Shown: positions 1-8,926, counted from the stretch's first letter. The stretch: 64,000 bases of DNA from JAEMQF01 sp963850525 (GCA_963850525.1 CAWKLQ010000006.1:70253-134252), one strand, 5' to 3'. Made by a program: numbers and translations. Notes: generated by a model from the letters alone, not told the origin.

Positions 1-70
1 CGGCTGCGCCAAGCACACCCACAAGAACGAACGCGGCGAAACCCCAAGCGACCCACTTGATCGCCTTCAT
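1..70 (-). CDS. N-terminus of an unidentified membrane or exported protein (cut by window edge)
   Basis: Only the first 23 codons are inside the window. From the ATG at 70 the reverse strand reads a short basic start (M-K-A-I-K) followed by an uninterrupted hydrophobic run rich in Val, Ala, Gly, Leu and Phe. This has the shape of a signal peptide or first membrane helix. The rest of the gene lies to the left of position 1, so no family can be named. It is read in the same direction as the DUF1993 gene, 41 bases downstream of that gene's stop. Confidence 0.45.
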   Translation of the reverse strand, partial: MKAIKWVAWGFAAFVLVGVLGAA

Positions 71-111
71 CGCCTGAATACCCTGGGTAGCGGCGCGCAC
101 GGGTCGAAGCG

Positions 112-621
112 TCAGGTCATCGAACCGAGGTAGTCGCCCTTGCCCAGATCGACGCCGTTGTGGCGCAGCAGCGCGTACGCCGTCATCACGTGGAAGTACA
201 GGTTGGGCAGGGAATAGTGCTTGAGGTAGACCTCGCCCTTGAGCGTCATCGAGCCGTCGCGGCGCGGCACGACGATGTCTTTGTTTTCCGTGCCGTCGAT
301 CTTCGCTGCCGGCACCGAACGGATGTATTCCAGCGTCGATGCGATGCGCAGGCGCAGGTCGGCAAAACTCGCCTCGGTGTCGTCGAACTTCGGCGCGTCC
401 ACGCCGGAGAGGCGTGCGACGGCGAACTTGGCGCTGTCGCAGGCGATCTGCACCTGTTTCGTGAAAGGCAACATGTCGGGCGCCAGACGCGCGCCGAGCA
501 AGACGGCGGGCTCGAATTTTTTCGCCTGGGCGTGCGCCTCGGCCTTGTCGAACCAGCTTTGAAGGTTGCTGAGGGTGCGCACGATGACGGGCACGCTGGC
601 TGAGTACATTGAGATGGACAT
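112..621 (-). CDS. DUF1993 family protein
   Basis: This is a 169-residue cytoplasmic protein with no signal peptide. The N-terminus (M-S-I-S-M-Y, then a helix with S-V-P-V-I), the L-P-F-T-K-Q-V-Q-I-A-C-D segment in the middle and the C-terminal Y-S-L-P-N-L-Y-F-H-V-M-T-A-Y-A-L-L-R-H-N-G-V block are characteristic of the DUF1993 family, whose members are small four-helix proteins related in fold to DinB-like proteins. The length fits the family. No biochemical role is established, and the neighbours do not suggest one. The ATG at 621 is the natural start. Confidence 0.85.
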   Translation of the reverse strand: MSISMYSASVPVIVRTLSNLQSWFDKAEAHAQAKKFEPAVLLGARLAPDMLPFTKQVQIACDSAKFAVARLSGVDAPKFDDTEASFADLRLRIASTLEYIRSVPAAKIDGTENKDIVVPRRDGSMTLKGEVYLKHYSLPNLYFHVMTAYALLRHNGVDLGKGDYLGSMT

Positions 622-708
622 AAGGTCTCCGAAGAAGTCTGGCGAGGTTCGCCACGAGGTCGCATGCTACACAATGGCGCCTGCCCTGCTTCCTGCCGCC
701 GCCCCGAC

Positions 709-1716
709 GTGAACATCATCATCCTCGACGACTACCAGGACGCTGTGCGCAAGCTGCAGTGCGCGTCGCTGCTGGTGTCGTTGAATGCCAAGGTGTTCAC
801 CAACACAGTGAAGGGCATCGGCCAGCTTTCGGTGCGGCTGCGCGACGCCGACATCCTGGTGCTGATTCGCGAGCGCACCCACTTCCCGCGGGGCTTGCTC
901 GAAAAACTGCCCAAGCTCAAGTTGATCTCGCAAACCGGGCGCGTGGGGCCGCACATCGACGTTGCCGCGTGCACGCAGCTGGGAATCGCCGTCGCCGAAG
1001 GCGTGGGCTCGCCGGTCGCCCCGGCGGAGTTGACCTGGACCCTGGTGATGGCGGCGATGCGTCGCCTGCCGCAATACATCGGCAACTTGAAACACGGCGT
1101 GTGGCAACAGGCGGGGTTGAAAGCCGCGTCGATGCCGCCGAACTTCGGCCTGGGCCAGGTGCTGCGCGGGCGCACGCTGGGCGTGTGGGGCTACGGCAAG
1201 ATCGGCAGCCTCGTGGCCGGGTATGGCAAGGCCTTCGGCATGAACGTGATCGTCTGGGGCAGCGAGGCGTCGCGGCAACGCGCCGCGGCAGACGGTTACG
1301 GCGCGGCGCTGTCTTGCGAAGCGTTTTTCGAGGAGTCCGACGTGCTGTCGCTGCACCTGCGCCTGAACGACGCGACGCGCGGCATCGTCAAACACGACGC
1401 GCTGGCGCGAATGAAGCCCACCGCGTTGATCGTCAACACGTCGCGCGCCGAGCTGATCGAAGAAGGCGCGCTCGTTGCCGCCCTGAACCGCGGCCGCCCC
1501 GGAATCGCCGCGGTCGACGTCTTCGAGGGCGAGCCTGTCCTGCAAGGTCACCCCTTGCTGCGCATGGAAAACGCGATCTGCACGCCGCACATCGGCTACG
1601 TCGAGCAAGACAGCTACGAACTCTACTTTCGCAGCGCCTTCGAGAACGTGCTGAATTTCGTGAACCAGCAGCCGAGCAATATCGTCAACCCCGAGGCGCT
1701 GCGTGCCCTGCGATGA
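709..1716 (+). CDS. D-2-hydroxyacid dehydrogenase family protein (phosphoglycerate dehydrogenase-like)
   Basis: This is an NAD(P)-dependent oxidoreductase of the D-isomer-specific 2-hydroxyacid dehydrogenase family. The GTG at 709 is chosen because family homology begins right there (V-N-I-I-I-L-D-D-Y-Q-D); the ATG at 664 would add 15 low-complexity residues. The product is 335 residues. The dinucleotide-binding motif G-Y-G-K-I-G is near residue 160. The catalytic triad is visible: Arg near 246 (N-T-S-R-A), Glu in the E-G-E-P segment, and His near 294 (T-P-H-I-G). The substrate cannot be read from the sequence. The chromate transporter gene overlaps its 3' end by 14 bases, so the genes are probably co-transcribed. 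Confidence 0.88.
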   Translation: MNIIILDDYQDAVRKLQCASLLVSLNAKVFTNTVKGIGQLSVRLRDADILVLIRERTHFPRGLLEKLPKLKLISQTGRVGPHIDVAACTQLGIAVAEGVGSPVAPAELTWTLVMAAMRRLPQYIGNLKHGVWQQAGLKAASMPPNFGLGQVLRGRTLGVWGYGKIGSLVAGYGKAFGMNVIVWGSEASRQRAAADGYGAALSCEAFFEESDVLSLHLRLNDATRGIVKHDALARMKPTALIVNTSRAELIEEGALVAALNRGRPGIAAVDVFEGEPVLQGHPLLRMENAICTPHIGYVEQDSYELYFRSAFENVLNFVNQQPSNIVNPEALRALR

Positions 1717-2284
1717 GGCGCCGGGCGAACCGCACCGGCCCGCCAGTCCGTCGGCGTTTTTCTGGGCGTGCAACAGCCTGGCGCTGCAGGGCTTCGGCGG
1801 CGTGCTCGCGGTTGCGCAGCGCGAGATCGTCGAGCGCCGGCGCTGGCTGACGCGCGAGCAATTCGTCGAGATGTTGTCGATCGCCCAGATCCTGCCCGGG
1901 CCGAACATCGTGAATCTCGCGCTGGCGCTCGGTTACCGCTACTTCGGGCTGCGCGGCGCGTTCGCCGGCATGGCCGGCTTGCTCTGCGTGCCGCTGCTCA
2001 TCGTGCTCAGCCTGGCGGGTCTGTACAGCCGCTTCGCGCACGAGCCGCTGCTCGCCGCGGCGCTGCGCGGCATGGGCGCCGTCGCCGCCGGTTTGTTGCT
2101 CGCGACTGCCGCAAAGCTGATCGGCACCTTGCGACGCAATGCCCTGGGCCTGCCGCTTTGCCTGGGTGCCGCAGGCGTGGCCTTCGTCGCGATTGCGCTG
2201 CTGCGCTGGCCACTCGTGGCCGTGCTCGGCCTGCTCGGCAGCGCGGCGGTCGCGCTGGCCTGGTTTACGCTGCCGCGCGAGTGA
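1703..2284 (+). CDS. Chromate transporter, N-terminal-type subunit (CHR domain)
   Basis: A 193-residue integral membrane protein with one CHR domain. The opening F-W-A-C-N-S-L-A-L-Q-G-F-G-G-V followed by E-I-V-E-R-R-R-W-L and A-Q-I-L-P-G-P-N-I-V-N-L-A matches the first half of ChrA. About five to six hydrophobic segments follow. Proteins of this family export chromate or related oxyanions. The short single-domain form works as a pair with a second CHR gene, which is present 7 bases downstream. The ATG at 1703 overlaps the end of the dehydrogenase gene. Substrate is inferred from the family only. Confidence 0.88.
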   Translation: MPCDEAPGEPHRPASPSAFFWACNSLALQGFGGVLAVAQREIVERRRWLTREQFVEMLSIAQILPGPNIVNLALALGYRYFGLRGAFAGMAGLLCVPLLIVLSLAGLYSRFAHEPLLAAALRGMGAVAAGLLLATAAKLIGTLRRNALGLPLCLGAAGVAFVAIALLRWPLVAVLGLLGSAAVALAWFTLPRE

Positions 2285-2291
2285 AGTAGAC

Positions 2292-2852
2292 ATGGCGGCG
2301 TTCACCAGCGCGCTGAGCGCGCCCGAGCTGCTGGGGCTGGCGCTGCACTTTGCGATGCTGAGCCTGCTCGGCGTGGGCGGGGCCATCACGACGGCGCCCG
2401 ACATGCAGCGCTACGTCGTTCTCGAAAACCGCTGGATCAGCGACGCCCAGTTCAGCGCGTCGATCGCGATCGCGCAGGCCGCGCCGGGCCCGAACGTGCT
2501 GTTCGTCGCCGTCATCGGCTGGAACGTCGCCGGCCTGGCCGGCGTGGTGGCCACGCTGATCGGCTGCCTGCTGCCCTCCACGGCGCTCACGCTGGTGCTC
2601 ACGCGCTGGGGCTCGCAGCGCGGCAGCACCCGCGCAGCGCGCGCCTTCACGGTGGGCATGGCACCGCTCACGCTGGGTCTGCTTGCGGCGACGGGCTGGA
2701 TCCTCGCCGAACCCTTTGTTCGCGAGCCTTCTCAGCGCTTTGGTGCGCTGGCGCTGGTTGCGCTGACGCTGGTGGTGATGTTGCGCAGCAAGATCAGCCC
2801 GATGTGGCTGGTCGCGCTGGGGGCGTTGGCTGGCGTTTTCGGCGCGATTTGA
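2292..2852 (+). CDS. Chromate transporter, C-terminal-type subunit (CHR domain)
   Basis: A 186-residue membrane protein and partner of the preceding gene. It carries the same CHR signature in slightly different form: L-L-G-V-G-G-A-I-T-T-A-P near the start, then A-I-A-Q-A-A-P-G-P-N. Hydrophobic segments fill the rest of the protein. The ATG at 2292 lies 7 bases after the stop of the first subunit, so the two are almost certainly co-translated. Together they correspond to the two halves of the long, fused ChrA. The longer in-frame extension upstream was rejected because it runs through the preceding gene. Confidence 0.88.
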   Translation: MAAFTSALSAPELLGLALHFAMLSLLGVGGAITTAPDMQRYVVLENRWISDAQFSASIAIAQAAPGPNVLFVAVIGWNVAGLAGVVATLIGCLLPSTALTLVLTRWGSQRGSTRAARAFTVGMAPLTLGLLAATGWILAEPFVREPSQRFGALALVALTLVVMLRSKISPMWLVALGALAGVFGAI

Positions 2853-2856
2853 AGCC

Positions 2857-3294
2857 TTACGACAGCGCGCTCTTCACCCACCTTGGCATGGCCGCGATGT
2901 CGTCTGCCACGGCGCTGGGCAGGTCGCCCCAATCGGTGTCGGCATCGTCGGGGTTGATGAGCAGCACTTCGGCGCCTTCGGCGGATTCGCGAATTCCCAC
3001 GCTCAAGGGAACGCAGGGCCCGGAGTCGGCACGGTTCATCATCACGGGCGTTCCGCCGATCGACGAGCCGAGCACGAGCACGGGGTGCGCGCCGTTCCAC
3101 TCGACGAGCACCGAGAGGCCCTGGTTCAGCGCCTCGGCTTCGATGCGCAGCAGCGTTTCGCCCACGCTGTAGGGGCTCTGGCGCACGACGCGGTTGCGGT
3201 TGCCGCGGTCTTCACGTGTCGAGTTCAGCGCGGCCATGACGACCGCGAAGCTTTCCGTCATCCAGAGGCGATGGGGTTTGTGTTGCGTGTTCAT
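2857..3294 (-). CDS. Hypothetical protein, weakly DUF302-like
   Basis: A 145-residue protein with no signal peptide or membrane helix. The centre and C-terminus (P-V-L-V-L-G-S-S-I-G-G-T-P-V-M-M, then C-V-P-L-S-V-G-I, then a short strand ending in I-N-P-D) resemble the DUF302 pattern, in which a G-x-P-L-M element is followed by a L-P-L strand. The match is loose and no function follows from it. It is convergent with the chromate genes, ending 5 bases after them. Confidence 0.55.
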   Translation of the reverse strand: MNTQHKPHRLWMTESFAVVMAALNSTREDRGNRNRVVRQSPYSVGETLLRIEAEALNQGLSVLVEWNGAHPVLVLGSSIGGTPVMMNRADSGPCVPLSVGIRESAEGAEVLLINPDDADTDWGDLPSAVADDIAAMPRWVKSALS

Positions 3295-3447
3295 GGCTCG
3301 TTCGCAGCCTTCTTGTTGTGTTCCGGGCGCAACGATATTCGCACCGGAGCCGGTAAGTGCACCGCAACACGTGTAATTTCTCTTGATCTCCAGACTTTTT
3401 CACGCCCGCGCCGGGCGAGTGAGTGCTACCGCGAGCAGCCAGGCCGC

Positions 3448-4074
3448 TCAGCGCGTGCCGAAGATCTTGTCCCCGGCGTCGCCGAGCCCGGGAATGATGT
3501 AGCCGACTTCGTTGAGGTGGCTGTCGATCGCCGCGGTCCAGCAGCGCACAGCCGGGTGCGCCTTGTCCAGCGCCGTGATGCCTTCGGGCGCCGCCACGAG
3601 CACGAGCGCGCGAATGTCTTTGCAGCCGCGTTGTTGCAACAGGTTCACGGTGGCGATCATCGAGCCGGCGGTCGCGAGCATCGGGTCGATGACGATGGCG
3701 GTGCGCTCATCCAGGTGCCCGACGAAGTTTTCGAAGTAGTGGTTGGGCTGCAGCGTGTCGTGATTGCGGCTCAGTCCCACCATGCTGACCTTGGCGCTGG
3801 GCACCAGATCCAGTACGCCGTCCAACATGCCCAGGCCAGCGCGCAGGATCGGCACGATCGTCAACTTGCGCCCGCTGAGGCGCTGCACGGGCGTGGGCCC
3901 GCTCCAGCAATCGATCGTCACGGTCTCCAACGGCAGGTCGGCAGTCGCCTCATAAGCGAGCAGGCGCGCCAACTCCTGCGTCAGCGCGCGGAAATCCTTG
4001 GTCGAAATCGGCTCCTGGCGAAGCAACCCGACCTTGTGCTTGACGAGCGGATGTTTGACTTCGATGACCGGCAT
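3448..4074 (-). CDS. upp: Uracil phosphoribosyltransferase
   Basis: This enzyme converts uracil and PRPP to UMP in pyrimidine salvage. The 208-residue length is exactly that of bacterial Upp. The PRPP-binding loop is at residues 127-139 (I-V-I-D-P-M-L-A-T-A-G-S-M); most homologues have G-G where this has A-G. The uracil-binding C-terminal motif G-Y-I-I-P-G-L-G-D-A-G-D is at 191-202. The N-terminal V-K-H-P-L-V-K-H-K-V block is also typical. It is read in the same direction as rlmB, whose stop is 47 bases upstream of the upp start. That gap contains a run of GAT-like triplets. Confidence 0.97.
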   Translation of the reverse strand: MPVIEVKHPLVKHKVGLLRQEPISTKDFRALTQELARLLAYEATADLPLETVTIDCWSGPTPVQRLSGRKLTIVPILRAGLGMLDGVLDLVPSAKVSMVGLSRNHDTLQPNHYFENFVGHLDERTAIVIDPMLATAGSMIATVNLLQQRGCKDIRALVLVAAPEGITALDKAHPAVRCWTAAIDSHLNEVGYIIPGLGDAGDKIFGTR

Positions 4075-4121
4075 GCGCGCCCCCTGCTGATGATGGTGAT
4101 GATGCTGATGTCAGCGTTGCT

Positions 4122-4868
4122 TCAAGCGGCACGCCCGCCGCCCCGCTGGCGCAGCGCCTCGTACAGGCACACGCCGCTGGCGACAGACACGTTGAGGCTT
4201 TGCACCGCGCCGCACATGGGCAGGTGCACCAGCGCGTCGCAGGTCTTGCGCGTCAACTGGCGCATGCCGGCGCCCTCGGCGCCCAGCACAAAGGCCAGCG
4301 GCCCGCGCAAGTCAAGCGCGTACAGCGAATCGGGCGCGTCGTCGGCCAGGCCGACGATGCGAATCGAGCGTTCCTTCAACTCCCCCAGCGTTCGCGCCAG
4401 GTTCGTCACCATGAAGTAAGGCACCGTTTCGGCAGCGCCACTGGCCACCTTAGCCACCGTTGCGTTCACGCCCACGGCGTGGTCTTTCGGCGCGATCACG
4501 CCGTGCACCCCCGCACCGTCGGCGACGCGCAGGCACGCGCCCAGGTTGTGCGGATCGGTCACGCCGTCGAGCACGAGCAGCAGCGGCTCGCCGGCCACCG
4601 CGTCGAGCGTGTCGTCGATCGAGTGGCTCACCGGCAGCGGCTGGACTCGCGCCACCACGCCCTGGTGGCGCGGCGTTCCGCAGGTCTTGGTGAGGCGCGC
4701 GTCGTCGCTCGGCACGACGCGAACTCCGGCTTCCTCGGCGCGCTGCGCGAATTGGCGCATGCGCTGGTCGCGGCGCGTCGCGTCGATCAGGATTTCGAGC
4801 ACCGTTTTCGGGTGCACCTTGAGGCGAACCCCTACCGCGTGAAAGCCGATCAGCCATTTGCTTGTCAT
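4122..4868 (-). CDS. rlmB: 23S rRNA (guanosine-2'-O-)-methyltransferase RlmB
   Basis: A SPOUT-class methyltransferase that modifies G2251 in the peptidyl-transferase P-loop of 23S rRNA using S-adenosylmethionine. The 248-residue protein has the N-terminal substrate-binding domain (start M-T-S-K-W-L-I-G-F-H-A-V). All three SpoU motifs are present: D-G-V-T-D-P-H-N-L-G at 101-110, V-L-G-A-E-G-A-G-M-R at 194-203, and L-P-M-C-G with S-L-N-V-S-V-A at 216-230. These form the trefoil-knot SAM site. The family assignment is secure. RlmB rather than a paralogue is inferred from the N-terminal domain and length. Confidence 0.94.
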   Translation of the reverse strand: MTSKWLIGFHAVGVRLKVHPKTVLEILIDATRRDQRMRQFAQRAEEAGVRVVPSDDARLTKTCGTPRHQGVVARVQPLPVSHSIDDTLDAVAGEPLLLVLDGVTDPHNLGACLRVADGAGVHGVIAPKDHAVGVNATVAKVASGAAETVPYFMVTNLARTLGELKERSIRIVGLADDAPDSLYALDLRGPLAFVLGAEGAGMRQLTRKTCDALVHLPMCGAVQSLNVSVASGVCLYEALRQRGGGRAA

Positions 4869-4886
4869 GCTGCGATGCTCATCTGA

Positions 4887-5627
4887 CTAGGCGCGCGCGC
4901 GCAGCAAGGCCCCAGCATTGGCCGAGCTGCCGTAGCCCAAGGTCGGCGCGACGTGCATCGCGTTGGCCAAGCGCCGCAGCAGCGCCGCCAGCGCCACGCG
5001 CGGATGCCCCGGCTCGTTGGGAACTGCAGCGTCGCCGTGAATCACACGCAGCACGCCCGCGTGGGCGAGCTCCAGGCCGGCGCTCAGGCTCAGGGCGGCG
5101 GCACCCGCGGGGTCCGCAGGCGCGGGCGTGCTGGGCAAGGCCGCGATGCGACTCGCCAGCAAGTCGATGCGCTCGCCAAAGGCACTGCGTCCGCTCGGCG
5201 GGGCGTGGCCCGGCGCGCCCAGGCCAAGGGCGAGGGTCGGCTCGGCATCGTCGATCTGGTCCAGCGCGTGGAACAGCGCGTACATGAAATCGAGGATGGC
5301 TTGTTCGAGCCGCCGGTCGAGCGCTTTGCGAGGACCGTCGGCGCCACCCGCTGCTGCGGCAGCATCTGCAGGAGCCGCCGCCGACCCCACCTCGTGCTCG
5401 ACCTCGAAGACCCCGAGAACGAGTTTCGTCAACGCACGGCGCTGTTCATCGAGCTCGCGCTCCTCGCGCGGGCGCTGCCGGCCTTCGCCGCGCTCCCGAT
5501 CGGCGGCCACGTCTTTCTCGCTCGGCGACTCGGTGCTCTTTGTCGAACTCACGCTGCGCCCCGCGCCTGGGTCGGTCGCGCCGGCGACATCGCGCGTGCG
5601 CGACGTGGGCAAGGGTTTCATCGACAT
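4887..5627 (-). CDS. Hypothetical protein with low-complexity N-terminus
   Basis: A 246-residue frame between rlmB and the divergent thrH gene. The first 65 residues are charged and low in complexity. The rest is alanine- and leucine-rich and looks helical, with a central segment around L-E-Q-A-I-L-D-F-M-Y-A-L-F-H-A-L-D-Q-I-D-D and a C-terminal P-R-V-A-L-A-A-L-L-R-R-L-A-N-A-M. No known family was recognised. It is preferred over the overlapping plus-strand frame because that frame is arginine/histidine-rich shadow sequence. The true start may be further inside than 5627. Confidence 0.45.
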   Translation of the reverse strand: MSMKPLPTSRTRDVAGATDPGAGRSVSSTKSTESPSEKDVAADRERGEGRQRPREERELDEQRRALTKLVLGVFEVEHEVGSAAAPADAAAAAGGADGPRKALDRRLEQAILDFMYALFHALDQIDDAEPTLALGLGAPGHAPPSGRSAFGERIDLLASRIAALPSTPAPADPAGAAALSLSAGLELAHAGVLRVIHGDAAVPNEPGHPRVALAALLRRLANAMHVAPTLGYGSSANAGALLRARA

Positions 5628-5774
5628 GGCACTCCTCTGGGCCGACCCCGGCGGCGGCGGCGTGACAGCGCGTGTCTGACGCCGCCTGCGACGCGCATCG
5701 TAGCCGCACTGCGTGGGTTACCATCCCGGCCCGCAACGGGCGCGCAGTGCGCCACGCGTCAGGGGGCGAAAAAG

Positions 5775-6395
5775 ATGCAGGTGATTTGCCTCGATCTCGA
5801 GGGCGTGCTGGTCCCCGAAATCTGGATCGAATTTTCCCGGCGCACCGGCATCGCCGAGTTCTCGCGAACCACACGCGACGAACCCGACTACGACAAGCTG
5901 ATGCGTTTTCGACTCGCCTTGCTTGCCAAGCACGGCCTGAAGCTCGCCGATATTCAGCGCGTCATCGAAGGCATGGGCACGCTGCCCGGCGCGCGCGAAT
6001 TCCTCGATGAGCTGCGCTCGCGCTTTCAAGTCTTCATCCTGTCCGACACGTTCTACGAATTTGCCGACCCGCTGATGCGCCAGCTGGGCCGACCCACCTT
6101 GCTCTGCCACCGCCTCGTGATCGACGAACAAGGCTTTGTTCGCGACTACAAATTGCGCCAACCCGACCAGAAGCGCGCCGCCGTGACGGCACTGCGCAGC
6201 TTGAACTTCCAGGTGATTGCCGCAGGCGATTCGTTCAACGACATCGGCATGTTGGAGGCCGCGCACGCCGGCTTCTTCATTCACCCGCCGCCGGCGATCG
6301 CACTGCGCTTCCCGCAGTTCGCGGTGACGAACAGTTATGCCGAGCTGGGGGCGCAGATCGAGCAAGCATCTCAGCAACTCAAGGCTGCGGCCTGA
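5775..6395 (+). CDS. thrH: Phosphoserine phosphatase / homoserine phosphotransferase ThrH
   Basis: A cytoplasmic HAD-superfamily enzyme of 206 residues. It dephosphorylates phosphoserine and, in Pseudomonas ThrH, can transfer the phosphate to homoserine, linking serine and threonine synthesis. HAD motif I is D-L-E-G at residues 7-10, motif II is S-D at 90-91, and motif III is G-D-S-F-N-D at 151-156. The glutamate in motif I (D-L-E-G-V instead of D-x-D-x-T) is diagnostic of ThrH. The ATG at 5775 is preceded by a purine-rich stretch and is where homology begins. nth follows 16 bases downstream. Confidence 0.93.
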   Translation: MQVICLDLEGVLVPEIWIEFSRRTGIAEFSRTTRDEPDYDKLMRFRLALLAKHGLKLADIQRVIEGMGTLPGAREFLDELRSRFQVFILSDTFYEFADPLMRQLGRPTLLCHRLVIDEQGFVRDYKLRQPDQKRAAVTALRSLNFQVIAAGDSFNDIGMLEAAHAGFFIHPPPAIALRFPQFAVTNSYAELGAQIEQASQQLKAAA

Positions 6396-6411
6396 ATTCA
6401 GCACGACCGAC

Positions 6412-7050
6412 ATGCGCGCCGCGGACGTCGACCCCTTCTTCGGGCTGCTCGCCGCAGCGAACCCCCAACCGCGTTCCGAACTCGAATACACGAACGTATT
6501 CGAGTTGCTCGCTGCCGTCCTGCTGTCCGCCCAGGCCACCGATGTCGGCGTCAACAAGGCGACGCGCGGCCTGTTCGCGGTAGCCAGCACGCCGCAGAAG
6601 ATGTTGGCGCTCGGCTTGGCGGGGCTCGAAGACAAGATCCGCACGATCGGCCTCTTCCGCAGCAAGGCGCGGCATCTGATGCAGACCTGCGAAATCCTCG
6701 TGCGCGAGCACGGCGGCGTCGTGCCGCGTTCGCGCGAAGCGCTGCAAGCCCTGCCCGGCGTGGGCCGCAAGACGGCGAACGTGGTGCTCAACGTCGGATT
6801 CGGCGAACCGACGATGGCCGTGGACACGCATGTGTTTCGCGTCGCGAACCGCACCGGCCTGGCGCCGGGCAAGACGCCGCTCGAAGTCGAAGAGGGTTTG
6901 CTCGAGCGGACTCCGCAGCGCTTCGCAGTCGATGCGCATCATTGGCTGATCCTTCACGGCCGCTATGTGTGCCAGGCCCGCAAGCCGCTGTGCGGGCAAT
7001 GCAGCGTGGCGCGGTACTGCGATTTCTTCGAGTCGAACCGCGACGCGTGA
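6412..7050 (+). CDS. nth: Endonuclease III
   Basis: A base-excision repair DNA glycosylase/AP lyase that removes oxidised pyrimidines. The protein is 212 residues. The helix-hairpin-helix L-P-G-V-G-R-K-T-A is at 114-122 and includes catalytic Lys120. The catalytic Asp is D138 (A-V-D-T-H). The [4Fe-4S] cluster cysteines C187, C194, C197 and C203 show the canonical spacing C-x6-C-x2-C-x5-C. The start at 6412 is the first ATG after the thrH stop. It is likely co-transcribed with thrH, with no functional link implied. Confidence 0.96.
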   Translation: MRAADVDPFFGLLAAANPQPRSELEYTNVFELLAAVLLSAQATDVGVNKATRGLFAVASTPQKMLALGLAGLEDKIRTIGLFRSKARHLMQTCEILVREHGGVVPRSREALQALPGVGRKTANVVLNVGFGEPTMAVDTHVFRVANRTGLAPGKTPLEVEEGLLERTPQRFAVDAHHWLILHGRYVCQARKPLCGQCSVARYCDFFESNRDA

Positions 7051-7093
7051 AGCACCAAGGACTCGGCTCGGCTCGGCTCTGCGGCCGCACGGG

Positions 7094-8926
7094 CTATTCG
7101 CCTCGCACCGTGCCCTCACGGCGCGGATCGGCGCCACCGAGCCAAGCCTCCCTGCCCTCGCGAATGATGCGCTGAATCGCCTGCACACCACTGGTCTGCG
7201 GCGTCACCCGAACCTCGTGCCCACGCGCCTCGAGTCCGGCGATCAGGCCCGCCGACGCGCGTTCGAATTCGAGTTCCGTCGGCCCGTTGCGCGAACCGAA
7301 GTTGGGCAGCGCGATCGCCTGCTGGACGTCCAGCCCCCATTCGAGCAAACCGATGAGCGCCTTCGCGGTGTAGTTGATGATCGCCGGGCCGCCGGGCGAA
7401 CCGAGGCTCGCGATCAATTTGCCGCTGCTGCGCTCGAAGACGAGCATGGGCGCCATCGCCGAGCGTGGGCGTTTGCCCGGCTCGACGCGGTTCGCGACCG
7501 GCACGCCGTTCACCTTGGGGACAAACGAGAAATCGGTGAGCTGGTTGTTCAGCAGAAAGCCGCGCACCATGATTTGCGCGCCGAAGGCGTTTTCAATCGT
7601 CGTCGTCATCGACAGCGCATTGCCGTAACTGTCCGCGATCGAGACATGTGAAGTCGATGGGAACTCGGCGCCCACGTGATCGGCAAGCGCGCTTGCTTCG
7701 GCTGCAGGCACGCCCGGCGTTGCCACGCCCATGCTGCGCGCGCCGATGAGGCGGGCTCTAGCGCGCAAGTAGCGCGGGTCGAGCAGGCTCTGCGCGCTGC
7801 CGCCCGGCAGCGGCACGAAGTCGGGGTCGGCGACGTAACGCGCGCGGTCCGCGTAAGCCAGACGCCCTAACTCGCTGAAAACGTGGATAGCCTCGACGCC
7901 GGGTTCCAGACCGCTGGCGCCTGGCGCGGGCCGGGGCAACTCCAGCGCGCCGTGTTCAATCATGCCCAGCATCTGCCCGATCGCGAGCGCGCCTGACGAC
8001 GGCGGCGGCATGCCACACAGGCGCCACGCCTTGTAGTCGAAACACAGCGGCTCGCGCAGCACGGCGCGGTAGCCCGACAGGTCGGCCGCGCTCAGACCTC
8101 CAGGATTGCGAGGGTGGGTCTGCACTCGCGTGGCGATGGCCAGGGCGAGCGCGCCTTCGTAGAACGCGCCGTCGCCTCGCTCGGCCACTTCACGCAGCAC
8201 GGCCGCGAGCTCGGGGTTGCGCAACAATGTGCCCGCGGCCTTCGGTGTGGCGTCGGCGTTGAAGAAATACGCCGCGGCGGCAGGGTCGCGGCGCAGCGGT
8301 TGGGCCATGCCTTCGCGCAGCAAGGTGGCCAGGCGCGGGCTGATCGCAAAGCCTTGCTGGGCGAGTTGAATCGCCGGCTCGAACAGCACGCGCCACGCGA
8401 GCCTGCCGTGCAGGCGGTGCGCCAGCGCAAGCGCGCGCAGCACGCCCGGCGTTCCCACGGCGCGACCGCCGACGACGCTTTGCATGATCGACATCTCCCG
8501 GCCGTTCTGCATGAACAGCTCAGGCGTCGCCGCAGCCGGCGCGGTCTCGCGGCCGTCGATGGCTTGCACTTGCGTGCCGTCGTGGTGCACGAGGAACAAG
8601 CCGCCGCCGATGCCCGACGATTGCGGCTCGACGAGCGTCAGCACCATTTGCACGGCGATCGCCGCGTCCACCGCGCTGCCGCCTGCGGCGAGGATGCGGT
8701 AGCCCGCGTCGGTGGCGAGTGGGTGCGCGGTGGCGACGATGAAGCGCTGCGCAGTGACGGCTGCCTTCGCGGGGTTGTAGCCGCTCGCCGCTTCGGGCGC
8801 AGCGCGATGGGTCGCGTCGCTTGCGCTCGACGCCACGCGCTCGGGCAGCGGCGCCACGCTGCTGCATGCCGCGAGCGCCGCAGCGACCCAAACCGGCGCG
8901 GCGCGCTGCAGTCGCCGCAAAGCCAT
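7094..8926 (-). CDS. ggt: Gamma-glutamyltransferase (glutathione hydrolase), lipoprotein form
   Basis: A periplasmic N-terminal-nucleophile hydrolase that cleaves the gamma-glutamyl bond of glutathione and transfers the glutamyl group to water or amino acids. It is made as a proenzyme that cuts itself before a catalytic threonine. That Thr lies in the T-S-H-V-S-I-A-D segment, near residue 424 of 610. The downstream S-M-T-T-T-I and L-N-N-Q-L-T-D-F segments are also typical. The ATG at 8926 is preferred to one at 8968. It gives a clean signal peptide ending in a lipobox (L-A-A-C-S-S) and avoids overlap with the mscS-type gene. It is 16 bases downstream of that gene and probably co-transcribed. 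Confidence 0.94.
   Translation of the reverse strand: MALRRLQRAAPVWVAAALAACSSVAPLPERVASSASDATHRAAPEAASGYNPAKAAVTAQRFIVATAHPLATDAGYRILAAGGSAVDAAIAVQMVLTLVEPQSSGIGGGLFLVHHDGTQVQAIDGRETAPAAATPELFMQNGREMSIMQSVVGGRAVGTPGVLRALALAHRLHGRLAWRVLFEPAIQLAQQGFAISPRLATLLREGMAQPLRRDPAAAAYFFNADATPKAAGTLLRNPELAAVLREVAERGDGAFYEGALALAIATRVQTHPRNPGGLSAADLSGYRAVLREPLCFDYKAWRLCGMPPPSSGALAIGQMLGMIEHGALELPRPAPGASGLEPGVEAIHVFSELGRLAYADRARYVADPDFVPLPGGSAQSLLDPRYLRARARLIGARSMGVATPGVPAAEASALADHVGAEFPSTSHVSIADSYGNALSMTTTIENAFGAQIMVRGFLLNNQLTDFSFVPKVNGVPVANRVEPGKRPRSAMAPMLVFERSSGKLIASLGSPGGPAIINYTAKALIGLLEWGLDVQQAIALPNFGSRNGPTELEFERASAGLIAGLEARGHEVRVTPQTSGVQAIQRIIREGREAWLGGADPRREGTVRGE

Noticed and set aside
4086..4112. 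GAT/GCT-rich triplet run between rlmB and upp
   Set aside because: It is short and imperfect; most likely a spacer. No regulatory reading could be supported.
4953..6395. A 480-codon plus-strand frame reaching into thrH
   Set aside because: Its first 270 residues are arginine- and histidine-rich shadow of the opposite-strand gene; only the part from 5775 has family homology.
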